A stretch of 38,188 nucleotides of DNA from Planctomycetes bacterium UBA7888 (lineage in GTDB: Bacteria; Planctomycetota; UBA1135), in the NCBI GenBank assembly GCA_002500505.1, contig DLRM01000040.1, positions 1 to 38,188 of the forward strand. Direction: 5' to 3'. Of this stretch, positions 31,274-38,188 are shown one piece after another (position 1 is the stretch's first letter; each line of letters begins with the position of its first letter). The position numbers were made by a program, and so were the translations under genes. The notes beneath the pieces are model-generated. The model ran no database searches. It was not told the DNA's origin and was given only the letters and a program-made list of their open reading frames with translations.

Positions 31274-33100
31274 CTATATCCAGCTCAAGAGAGCAATGGC
31301 GACCACGGCAACCACTAAACTCAACCCGATACCAACCTTAAAAAAGTCCTTAGGCTGGTAACCACCGGGAGCCGCCACCATCAAGTTACATTGATGCGCA
31401 AAGGGAACCACAAAGGCGCAACTACAGCCAAAGGCAACGGCCAAAAGCGCATTGTTTAAATCTATTCCAATTTCCGCTGCGGCGCGTGCAGCAACTGGGG
31501 ACAAAATAACAGCAGCTGCAGCATTGCTACTTGTAATACTGATTCCAGCGGACAACAAGTAAAGGCCGGACAGTACTCCAGCAACACCTAACGAGGGAGC
31601 AATCCCAACCAACCCGATAGCTACGGATTCTGTGATGCCGTGGTGCTCCAAGGCGAGGCCTAATGGAATCGTTCCGATAATCATTGCGAGGACTTTCCAC
31701 TCGATAAAACTGCCCGCCTTTTCGATTGGAACGCATTTAGTCAAAAGCATCAACGTAGCGCCCAAGAGCGCGCTAACCGCTAAAGGCGCAAAACCTAAAA
31801 GTGGTGGCAACAAGGCCACGCCCAAGCAAGCCAAAGCCAATGGCGCTTTTGTGAAATTGCGAACATCCGACGGCTTGGCCAAAAGAACAAGATCTTCTCC
31901 ACTTTCCAGCCGCCTTACTGATGCAAGCGGACCAGAAAGCAAAAGTGCGTCGCCAGGTTTCAGTTCAAGTTCAGCAAAATCCTCCGTGGTTGGCTTGCCA
32001 TCTCTCCAAATAGAAAGAACGCTCAGGCCATACTTTCCACGAAAGTCCAATTTGCGCAAAGATTTGCCAATCATCGCTGATCGGGGCGGGATAGAAACTT
32101 CGGCTAGGGCAAATCCGTGATCAAGAATTTTCTCAACTTGGCGCTCGCCTGGAAGCCCCATGCGAGAACGTGTTTCCTCCGCCAAGCGCCACGCTTCCAC
32201 CTCAGGGCCCTCAAGGTACAAATCGTCTCCGCGTTGAAAGCAGAAATCGGAGCCCGGCATAAACCAATTGTCAGCCAAGCTGGTCTGGCGAGAAACCGCC
32301 ACTACGGCCAAATGGTAGTCCCGACCCAATCCGGCTTCGGTTAAGTTTTGCCCAATCAACTTGGATGCACGGCCAACTCGCATTCGCGCAATATTGGAAA
32401 CAAGGCCATACTCCTGGATTAATCGCTCAGGCAACATGCGCCCTAATGCGTCATGCCCGCCCTTACGCGTTGGAAGTAGTCGGCAACCGAAGGTCAGCAA
32501 GTAAAGGATTCCTGCTGCACAAATTGGTAGACCCACCTTGCCGAACTCGAACATGTCTAGGCCTTGCCCTGTTTTTTGCATCAGGTAATCGGAAACCAAC
32601 AAGTTCGAGGATGTTCCAATCAGGGTTAGATTTCCACCAAGGATTGCAGCAAAACCTAAGGGCATTAGAAGTCGAGACGGTGGACTTTGGGTGCGCCGGG
32701 AAAGCGCAATGACAACTGGCAAAAACACTGCAACGGTGGCGGCATTGCTCATAAAGGCCGAAAGGACGGCAACTAGCACACAAATTAATGCTAGCTTTTT
32801 GTTGTCGCTTGAGCCGCTCATGCGCTGCATTAAGCGAGATAGCAGGGCCGCCACACCGCTCTCTTGAATACCGGCACTCAAAACAAAAACCGCGGCGATT
32901 GCGATGACTGCGTGGTTACCAAACCCTGAAAGTGCGTCAGCTGCTGATGGAAGTGCCCCTGAAAAATACAAGGCGACCGGAATCGACAAAGCAACAATTT
33001 CCAGCCGAACCCATCGAGTCAAAAAAAGTACCGCTGAAACCACAAGGATGCCGAGAGACGCCCAGCTGTGGTAAGTCAACGGCGCGAGGGACTCAAGCAA
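31274..33100 (-). CDS. Second SLC13-family permease with RCK_C/TrkA_C domains
   Basis: This 608-residue membrane transporter has the same plan as the one at 25456-27252. There is an N-terminal helix bundle (about 10-200) with SNAATVAVFLPVVIAL and GTSSNLLVSD. A cytoplasmic insert with two RCK_C-like domains follows (about 230-395, including ASKLIGQNL and PRSAMIGKSL). A second bundle has ITSSNAAAAVILSPVA and VPFAHQCNLMVAAPGG. The substrate is unknown; the family carries sulfate, dicarboxylates and similar anions. The start is a TTG at 33100 that overlaps the end of the isomerase gene by 8 bases, so it is probably the second gene of an operon and translationally coupled. The sequences are clearly diverged from the other copy, so this is not a recent duplication. 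Confidence 0.9.
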   Translation of the reverse strand: MLESLAPLTYHSWASLGILVVSAVLFLTRWVRLEIVALSIPVALYFSGALPSAADALSGFGNHAVIAIAAVFVLSAGIQESGVAALLSRLMQRMSGSSDNKKLALICVLVAVLSAFMSNAATVAVFLPVVIALSRRTQSPPSRLLMPLGFAAILGGNLTLIGTSSNLLVSDYLMQKTGQGLDMFEFGKVGLPICAAGILYLLTFGCRLLPTRKGGHDALGRMLPERLIQEYGLVSNIARMRVGRASKLIGQNLTEAGLGRDYHLAVVAVSRQTSLADNWFMPGSDFCFQRGDDLYLEGPEVEAWRLAEETRSRMGLPGERQVEKILDHGFALAEVSIPPRSAMIGKSLRKLDFRGKYGLSVLSIWRDGKPTTEDFAELELKPGDALLLSGPLASVRRLESGEDLVLLAKPSDVRNFTKAPLALACLGVALLPPLLGFAPLAVSALLGATLMLLTKCVPIEKAGSFIEWKVLAMIIGTIPLGLALEHHGITESVAIGLVGIAPSLGVAGVLSGLYLLSAGISITSSNAAAAVILSPVAARAAAEIGIDLNNALLAVAFGCSCAFVVPFAHQCNLMVAAPGGYQPKDFFKVGIGLSLVVAVVAIALLSWI

Positions 33101-33668
33101 ACGCAGCTTCCACTAACTCGCACCAAAGGTGGCCAAAGAGAAGATGGACTTCTTGGATGCGCGGCGTGTCATGGCTAGGCGCAATCATGATGCTGTCGCA
33201 GGCGCCTTTGAGTTTTCCGCCATCTTTTCCGCCCACTCCAAATGTCCTTGCCCCTCTTTTCTTTGCAGCGGCAACGGCATTCAAAATATTTTCAGAGTTC
33301 CCCGAGGTGCTGATGGCCAAAAGCAAATCTCCCTCGCGAAGATGCGCGCGCACTTGGCGCTCAAAAACTTCATCAGCGGGATAGTCGTTCATTAAAGCCG
33401 TGAGAGTCGATGAGTTCGTTGTTAATGCGTGCACGTTCAGTGGGTCGCGGTCCAACAAATACCGGCCCACTAATTCCGCAGTCCAATGTTGAGCATCGGC
33501 AGCACTGCCACCATTGCCCACAATGTAAACGGCACCGCCACCTCGTAAGGCTTCAACTGCCCAATCGGCCGCCTCCTCAACTGACTCCTGAAAATCAACT
33601 CCAAGAGTCGCGTAGACGCTTTGGGCCTCATCTAAACGACGAGCAAGCAGGTCTTTCGTTTCGGGCAT
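33093..33668 (-). CDS. gmhA: Phosphosugar isomerase, GmhA/DiaA-like SIS protein
   Basis: GmhA converts sedoheptulose 7-phosphate to D-glycero-D-manno-heptose 7-phosphate, the first step to lipopolysaccharide heptose. The 191-residue protein is one SIS domain: GNGGSAADAQH at about 51-61, ISTSGNSENIL, GGKDGGKL and the closing IQEVHLLFGHLWCELVE with the Glu/His expected of GmhA. DiaA is a close paralogue that lacks activity, so the call is GmhA-like. I chose the ATG at 33668 because a TAAACT box ends 7 bases before it. An in-frame ATG at 33692 would read through the box. The SLC13 gene overlaps its 3' end. The ABC ATPase gene is divergent across 62 bases. Confidence 0.85.
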   Translation of the reverse strand: MPETKDLLARRLDEAQSVYATLGVDFQESVEEAADWAVEALRGGGAVYIVGNGGSAADAQHWTAELVGRYLLDRDPLNVHALTTNSSTLTALMNDYPADEVFERQVRAHLREGDLLLAISTSGNSENILNAVAAAKKRGARTFGVGGKDGGKLKGACDSIMIAPSHDTPRIQEVHLLFGHLWCELVEAAFA

Positions 33669-33675
33669 GATGTCA

Positions 33676-33681
33676 AGTTTA
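33676..33681 (-). promoter_or_regulatory. -10-like box TAAACT for the isomerase
   Basis: Read on the minus strand, TAAACT ends 7 bases before the ATG at 33668, and favours that start over the upstream in-frame ATG. Confidence 0.45.
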
Positions 33682-33730
33682 GCCTCCTCCATAACAGTGA
33701 TTGCGACTTTGTGATTGGTGATGTCAGGAT

Positions 33731-34552
33731 GTGAGCGTGAGTCCCACAACCCCCACCCACGCCGATATGCCGAGTACTCTTAGGGCTCGTAACCTGGTCG
33801 TGGGATACGATGGGCACAATCCTGTTTTAGAAAACGTGGACTTGGCGGTTCCTAAAGGGCAATTTCTTTGCTTATTGGGACCAAACGGTGCCGGCAAGAG
33901 CACTTTTTTGCGCGCGCTGGCTGGCTTGCTTCCCCTCCAAGGCGGGGAACTCACTTTGGACGGTGCGGCGCTCTCCACCTTTTCGCCCAGTGCCCGCGCA
34001 CGGCGAATCGGTTTCTTGCCTCAAGAAATCCACCCTCATTTCTCCTATCGCGTAGACGAAGCAGTCGCCTTGGGAGCTAGGGTCGCTGGTCATGGTCATT
34101 GGTTTGAGACTCAACTTGGCGCCGAAGCCAAAGTCGCTGTCGCCAAGGCTCTTGAAAGGGTTGGGGCGCTAGACCTCCTCCACCGCCCACTCGATGAACT
34201 TTCGGGTGGAGAACGTCGACGTGTTTTAGTAGCAAGTGTTTTGGCGCAGGAGCCGGATTGGCTGTTGCTGGATGAGCCCGCCGCCATGTTGGATCTCCAC
34301 CACCAAGCTTCACTCTTCCGAACTCTGCGCCGCCTCGCACATCACGACGGCTTGGGTGTGCTATGCGTGACGCACGATTTCAATCTCGCCGCAAGCTTTG
34401 CCGACGAAGTCATCCTTCTTCATCAAGGGGCCATTTGCGCTCAGGGCTCCGCAACCGACGTGCTTACAGCGGACAACTTAACCCCTGTTTTCGGCGAACA
34501 CTTTGAGTTGGTCCCTCGCTCTTCCGGCCCACCAGCGATTCTTCCAAAATGA
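33731..34552 (+). CDS. ABC transporter ATP-binding protein, BtuD/FecE class
   Basis: This 273-residue ATPase drives import of cobalamin or iron chelates. Walker A GPNGAGKST is at about 50-58. The Q-loop FLPQEI, the signature LSGGERRR, Walker B WLLLDEPAAMLD and the switch His in CVTHDFN all follow in order. It begins with GTG at 33731; an ATG at 33767 would remove 12 residues and is an alternative, since conservation starts near LRARNLVVGYDG. Its stop overlaps the permease start as ATGA. The likely binding protein is the lipoprotein encoded at 28928-29785, though it is not adjacent. No outer-membrane receptor is in the window. Confidence 0.92.
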   Translation: MSVSPTTPTHADMPSTLRARNLVVGYDGHNPVLENVDLAVPKGQFLCLLGPNGAGKSTFLRALAGLLPLQGGELTLDGAALSTFSPSARARRIGFLPQEIHPHFSYRVDEAVALGARVAGHGHWFETQLGAEAKVAVAKALERVGALDLLHRPLDELSGGERRRVLVASVLAQEPDWLLLDEPAAMLDLHHQASLFRTLRRLAHHDGLGVLCVTHDFNLAASFADEVILLHQGAICAQGSATDVLTADNLTPVFGEHFELVPRSSGPPAILPK

Positions 34553-35484
34553 AGCTTCTAGGATTCCTTATCGCATTAAGCGTAGCCATTCTTTGGTATG
34601 CGCCGCAGTTTGGCGCCGAAGCTTTAAACGAACTCGAACCTGATGTGGCTTCCGCAATCATGGACTTACGCCTGCCTCGCACAGCGATCGCTTGGTTAGC
34701 CGGAGGCGCACTGGCTATTTGCGGCGCAGTTCTCCAAACGCTACTCCGAAATGGGTTGGCAACTCCCTTTACCCTTGGGGTTTCTTCGGCGGCCAGTTTT
34801 GGTGCCTTTCTAGTTCTAGCCTTCCCAGCGCTAGAGCTTGCTGGCTCGCCTCGCCCGCTAGCCCTTTTGTTTGCCATCCTTGAACTTCTATTGGTGGTTG
34901 GCTGGGCCCGCCGCTCCCGCCGAGCCGATGGCCTCATCCTTGCTGGCGTTACTTTTAATTTCCTTTTCGCCGCATTGATGATGTTAGTGCGTTATCTCGC
35001 AGACCCTTACCGCTTAGCGAGCATGGACCGCTGGCTCATGGGTTCTCTTGACATCGTTGGCTGGGAAACTCCAACCTCTTTAATCCCTTGGCTCGTTATT
35101 GGGATTGGCCTTATCTTTTGGAAAACTCGCGACCTCGATTTTCTTGCATTCGACCCCGAGCTTGCAAAAACGCGGGGCGTGAATGTTCAAGCAACACGGC
35201 GCCATCTTTTATTTGCGACCGGGCTCCTGACGGCCGCCGTCGTCGCCCACACAGGCCCCATCGGTTTCATCGGACTCCTTGTTCCCCACGCCATCCGGCC
35301 CTTCACGGGAATGCGGCACGGGCTCCTCCTTCCCGCCAGTTTCCTAGCGGGCGGCAGCTTCCTTGTCCTCGCCGACACTCTGGCCCGTTCGCTCGAACTT
35401 CTCGGTCGCCATTCTGAAATGCCCGTCGGCATTCTCACGGCTCTATGTGGCGCTCCCCTCTTTCTGCTCCTTTTACGGAAGTAG
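34549..35484 (+). CDS. ABC transporter permease, BtuC/FecCD class
   Basis: This 311-residue inner-membrane permease has about eight to ten helices. LRLPRTAIAWLAGGALAICGAVLQTLLRNGLATPFTLGVSSAASFGAF is the family opening, seen here in segments at about 44-90. A GxIGFIGLLVPHAIR loop that contacts the ATPase is near 240, and the C-terminal EMPVGILTALCGAPLF is typical. The start overlaps the ATPase stop by 4 bases (ATGA), so the two are translated together. It converges on the PhoU-domain gene with 31 bases between stops. BtuC and FecCD cannot be separated by eye. Confidence 0.92.
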   Translation: MKLLGFLIALSVAILWYAPQFGAEALNELEPDVASAIMDLRLPRTAIAWLAGGALAICGAVLQTLLRNGLATPFTLGVSSAASFGAFLVLAFPALELAGSPRPLALLFAILELLLVVGWARRSRRADGLILAGVTFNFLFAALMMLVRYLADPYRLASMDRWLMGSLDIVGWETPTSLIPWLVIGIGLIFWKTRDLDFLAFDPELAKTRGVNVQATRRHLLFATGLLTAAVVAHTGPIGFIGLLVPHAIRPFTGMRHGLLLPASFLAGGSFLVLADTLARSLELLGRHSEMPVGILTALCGAPLFLLLLRK

Positions 35485-35515
35485 AAAAAGGGGAGAATAG
35501 AAAAGACGACTTGCC

Positions 35516-36181
35516 CTAGCCTTGTCCGTCTTCGTCGTAGTAGTCGAGACGATCCAAAGGCATTACCACAGAAGTGATAATGTTCATGGAGTGGGCCGAA
35601 ATGCGCTTCAGGTAGCGAAAAGCGAGACCTGTAATAAGGATTTTGCCACCTCCTTCATCGTGTGCGCACAGTGCATCCATTTCGGTATCACAATGCTTTT
35701 GTAGTGCCTCGCATTCCGCAATAAATGCACGCGCACCTTCTTCGTCTTGGGTTTCGTAAATATTTCGGCTCTTGGCAAGCAACCGAGATACTTTGTCCTT
35801 GAGCTGAACCAGGTCATCTTTAGAGTTCGAAAGAATTCCGGTGCCCAAGTTCGCTAAATCAAACAGGTTTTTGGAGTAATCGCCAATACGTTCGGCATCC
35901 TTCACAATAGACATCAGCGCCAAGCAAACCGGGAACTCCGTTCGGCCATGAACCGCAGCATGGGTCATGAGGCGGCGACGAATGCGCCGCTCATTCGAGT
36001 TAATACGCTTGTCTGTTGCCCACAGGTCGTCCTTGATTGTGGCCGGATCTGTCCCACCCATGAGGGCGTTCGTGGCTGCATCAAATGTGTGCCGACCATC
36101 TTCAAGCATTTGCTCAAAGTATTGCAAAATTTCGTCTAAGCCAGAGGGTTGAGACCGGAGAGCTTTAAGCCATTCAAACAT
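35516..36181 (-). CDS. PhoU-domain protein
   Basis: This 221-residue all-helical cytoplasmic protein matches the PhoU fold. It has two helix bundles, an early one with KDDLWATDKRINSNERRIRRRL and the metal-binding-type segment SIVKDAERIGDYSKNLFDLA at about 100-120 (E/D pattern ExxxD). In the Pst system PhoU links phosphate transport to the PhoR kinase. PhoU-like proteins next to Na/Pi cotransporters probably modulate those carriers. Here it is the second gene after the Na/Pi cotransporter, 53 bases downstream on the same strand, with no pst genes nearby. It is shorter at the N-terminus than two full PhoU repeats would need for long variants, but the length is normal for PhoU (about 220-240). 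Confidence 0.88.
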   Translation of the reverse strand: MFEWLKALRSQPSGLDEILQYFEQMLEDGRHTFDAATNALMGGTDPATIKDDLWATDKRINSNERRIRRRLMTHAAVHGRTEFPVCLALMSIVKDAERIGDYSKNLFDLANLGTGILSNSKDDLVQLKDKVSRLLAKSRNIYETQDEEGARAFIAECEALQKHCDTEMDALCAHDEGGGKILITGLAFRYLKRISAHSMNIITSVVMPLDRLDYYDEDGQG

Positions 36182-36234
36182 TGTTTCTTTTTCGTGCGCA
36201 GCCGCAGTGGGCGTGAAGCGCTAATTGTGTTCTA

Positions 36235-37395
36235 TCAGAAGATGAGAATTCCAAGTAATGGGATGACAACAAAAACAAGGCCCACGAAGACGAGAACCCA
36301 AATCTTGTTGTCTGTGGCGCGAACGGCAAGGCCCTCCGCGAGCCGCTGAGGTATTTTCCGAATGCGCATGACGGGCACAATCGCAAAGACCCCAACAAGG
36401 TTAAACATTACATGAACAAGCGCGATTTCGAGCCCATTGATGTCCGTTGCAAGAGAAGCCAAAAACGCCGTAATAGTCGTGCCAAGGTTGGCTCCCAAAA
36501 GAACAGGGAATGCGCTTTCAAGAGTCAAGATTCCAGAACCACACATCGGCACTAAGAGCGAAGTTGTGATACTAGAGGATTGCACTGCCATCGTGACCGC
36601 TGCACCAAGAGCAATTGAGAAAATCATGGAGCGCTGAAGGATGCGGTTGAGGGCTCGCTCTGCCCGGTGCGCAATCACAGTTCGCATGGTTTTCGTAATG
36701 AGCATGAGCGAGGCGAAAATAAGCGCGAGGCCGAGCGCGAGAGAAATTCCAGCGACCCAGCCGCTCGAGAAATGGAGGGTTTCCGAGAAAAATTCTTGAA
36801 CCGAATGGGCTCCACTTTTCACTGCACTCTTAATAGGTGACTTAAAGGACCCGCCTCCGCCAATATGCATGCCCTGAGTAAGCTTGTGGGCAGTTCGGGC
36901 CAGGAAATGTGTCGACATTTCCACTGGGAACATCACAACAACCGCAAGAATATTGAAAAAATCATGCATTGTGGCGGCGGCAAAAGCACGCCGAAACTCG
37001 GCCCCGCGGCGGAGGTGGCCAAGGGCAACAAGCGAAGCTGTAATCGTTGTTCCAATGTTTGCCCCCATCACCATGGGCACTGCTGAACTTACTGTTAAGG
37101 TCCCCGCGCCAACGAGGGCCACAATAGTTGAAGTCGTTACAGAAGAAGACTGAACAAGAACCGTAAATAAAATACCGGCAGAGAGTCCAGCAAAGGGATT
37201 TGAAACTCCCTCAAGGAGGCCGGCAGAAAAGTCTTCTCCAAAACCACTGATGCCTTCTTCCAGAAGCTTAATGGCAACTAAAAAAACATAGAGGAGTGCA
37301 AAAAGCGCAACATATCGCCATGCGGTTCCTCCGCGCCCCGGGGGATTGGCAACCGGATCATGCCGATAGGCTTCCGAAGAATTAATTTGATTCAT
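36235..37395 (-). CDS. Na+/phosphate cotransporter, NptA/PNaS family
   Basis: With the ATG at 37395 the protein has 386 residues; the ATG at 37401 adds two. The two inverted repeats each carry the diagnostic QSSS motif, VLVQSSSVTTSTIVALVGAG at about 82 and MAVQSSSITTSLLVPM at about 270. Each is followed by a GANIGTTITA or GANLGTTITAFLA signature. About eight membrane helices are visible, with a cytoplasmic or periplasmic loop near 165-200. The protein imports phosphate using the sodium gradient. The start overlaps the 3' end of the glycosyltransferase gene, so these may be co-transcribed. The PhoU-domain gene follows and probably regulates this carrier. Confidence 0.92.
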   Translation of the reverse strand: MNQINSSEAYRHDPVANPPGRGGTAWRYVALFALLYVFLVAIKLLEEGISGFGEDFSAGLLEGVSNPFAGLSAGILFTVLVQSSSVTTSTIVALVGAGTLTVSSAVPMVMGANIGTTITASLVALGHLRRGAEFRRAFAAATMHDFFNILAVVVMFPVEMSTHFLARTAHKLTQGMHIGGGGSFKSPIKSAVKSGAHSVQEFFSETLHFSSGWVAGISLALGLALIFASLMLITKTMRTVIAHRAERALNRILQRSMIFSIALGAAVTMAVQSSSITTSLLVPMCGSGILTLESAFPVLLGANLGTTITAFLASLATDINGLEIALVHVMFNLVGVFAIVPVMRIRKIPQRLAEGLAVRATDNKIWVLVFVGLVFVVIPLLGILIF

Positions 37396-38188
37396 GGGCA
37401 TTCCCTGCCTGGGAATGCTTGGAATTGTATTTTGACTGTGAGTCCTTGGCTAGGATTGGATAGATTTTTTCAAAATCCTTGAGCGCCGTTGTGGCTACTT
37501 TGGTGGCGTCAAAGTTCTGCTCTGCATGCTTGCGAGCAGCCTTGCCAGCGCGGCGGCGGAAGACCTGGTCATTGAGTATTCGGCGGAGGGCGGCTTTGAG
37601 GGCGGTGGGGTCATGGGAAGGGATAAGGAGTCCAGTTTCGCCATGAAGAACCGCATGAGAGCAACCCGCCTGTTCGGTGGTGATTGCTGGCCGGCCACAG
37701 GCAGCCGCTTCGAGCAAAATTTTGGGAACACCTTCAGGATAGGTGGTGGGCAAACAAAGCGCATGCACGTTCGCGAGGACTTCAGGCATGTCTGCGCGGA
37801 ATCCCAAAAGTTCGATGTGGCCAGCGGCCTGCCAAGCGGCCAAGCGGCGTGCGGAAATCGAGTCGGGGTTAGCGGAATCGCGTTCTCCGGCTAGGTAGAG
37901 CTTGTGCGGCAATCCTTCTTTTCGGAGTTCTTGACTGGCCTGGACGAGGCGAGCCACCCCTTTGCTCTGGAGGAGGCGGCCAGCAAAAAGGATGGCGAGC
38001 TCTCCCTTTGGAAAGGGTTGGGGAAAAAACTCTTCTAAATCCACCCCTGCGCCTGCCAGAAGTGAGCACTGCTCTTTTTGGAGAATTTCTGCCCGCAAAA
38101 AGGCCTCTTGGTCTGACGGGTTTTGAAACTGGACACGAACCTTGGGAGTCCCGGCTTGGCCAGCCTGTGCGCCAGCTAAAAACAGCCT
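37382..38188 (-). CDS. GT4 glycosyltransferase, cut by the right edge
   Basis: The frame is open to the window edge, so the N-terminal half is missing; 268 residues of the C-terminal part are present. FQNPSDQEAFL precedes a VDLEEFFP segment, then LAILFAGRLLQSKGVARLVQA marks the start of the nucleotide-sugar domain of GT-B group 1 enzymes. ALCLPTTYPEGVPKILLEAAACGRPAITTEQAGCSHAV contains the EGVPKILLEA motif with the E-x7-E pair that holds the donor sugar, followed by GETGLLIPSHDPTAL. These features place it in family GT4. The acceptor and sugar are unknown; the epimerase 9 kb away is a possible supplier but not adjacent. The Na/Pi cotransporter start overlaps the end of this gene by 14 bases. 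Confidence 0.9.
   Translation of the reverse strand, partial: RLFLAGAQAGQAGTPKVRVQFQNPSDQEAFLRAEILQKEQCSLLAGAGVDLEEFFPQPFPKGELAILFAGRLLQSKGVARLVQASQELRKEGLPHKLYLAGERDSANPDSISARRLAAWQAAGHIELLGFRADMPEVLANVHALCLPTTYPEGVPKILLEAAACGRPAITTEQAGCSHAVLHGETGLLIPSHDPTALKAALRRILNDQVFRRRAGKAARKHAEQNFDATKVATTALKDFEKIYPILAKDSQSKYNSKHSQAGNAHESN
37398..37418. repeat. 8-bp inverted repeat at the start of the Na/Pi cotransporter gene
   Basis: GCATTCCC and GGGAATGC flank a 5-base loop (TGCCT). The element sits 3 bases upstream of the chosen ATG (37395) and overlaps the alternative ATG at 37401. It is inside the 3' end of the glycosyltransferase coding region. It could be an RNA hairpin that shields the start, or an operator, or chance. 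Confidence 0.45.

Overview
The window is a dense stretch of bacterial chromosome with about 28 protein genes on both strands, no RNA gene, no insertion sequence and no CRISPR array. Intergenic gaps are short, and none reaches 300 bases. The organism looks Gram-negative: it has several lipobox lipoproteins, a beta-barrel-like protein, an outer-polysaccharide type UDP-sugar epimerase and an ABC importer of the BtuFCD/FecBCD class. It also looks respiratory, with a mitochondrial-type aconitase, a malic enzyme, and a proton-pumping transhydrogenase split as PntAA/PntAB/PntB. Base composition is near balanced. I cannot place it firmly by eye. A PVC-type lineage such as Verrucomicrobiota is possible, but that is a weak inference.

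Layout. Positions 1-1470 (minus) hold a small Cys-rich lipoprotein and a larger lipoprotein cut by the left edge. Positions 1495-10522 (plus) run SatD-like HTH protein, aconitase, SDR oxidoreductase, HAL2/CysQ-type nucleotidase, malic enzyme-phosphotransacetylase fusion and a COG2509-type FAD dehydrogenase. An rRNA methyltransferase-pseudouridine synthase pair lies on the minus strand (10519-12038). The transhydrogenase operon pntAA-pntAB-pntB follows (12133-15068). About 8 kb of minus strand (15072-23066) is taken by two giant proteins. One is a zinc-ribbon/HEPN-like/P-loop/TPR protein, and the other is a membrane P-loop/TPR protein with a signal peptide. Then come a PlsC acyltransferase, a lipoprotein phosphatase, a membrane-anchored coiled-coil protein, an SLC13-RCK transporter, a barrel-like protein, an epimerase, a periplasmic binding protein, pyruvate kinase, a second SLC13-RCK transporter, a GmhA-like isomerase, an ABC ATPase/permease pair, a PhoU-domain protein, a Na/Pi cotransporter and a right-edge-truncated GT4 glycosyltransferase.

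How it works together. Much of the window is ordinary central metabolism: TCA cycle, malate to pyruvate, pyruvate kinase and NADPH balance through Pnt. Uptake and envelope genes (phosphate, B12 or iron chelate, SLC13 anions, heptose and polysaccharide) are interspersed.

Two things stand out. First, at about a dozen promoter-proximal genes a TANNNT box ends 6-10 bases before the start codon, which leaves almost no 5' leader. This points to widespread leaderless transcription, while genes inside operons start by 4-base overlaps or a Shine-Dalgarno site. At 28910-28921 one 12-bp palindrome supplies such a box to both of two divergent genes. Second, the adjacent pair of giant P-loop/TPR proteins looks like an uncharacterised sensing or defence-type module set among housekeeping genes.
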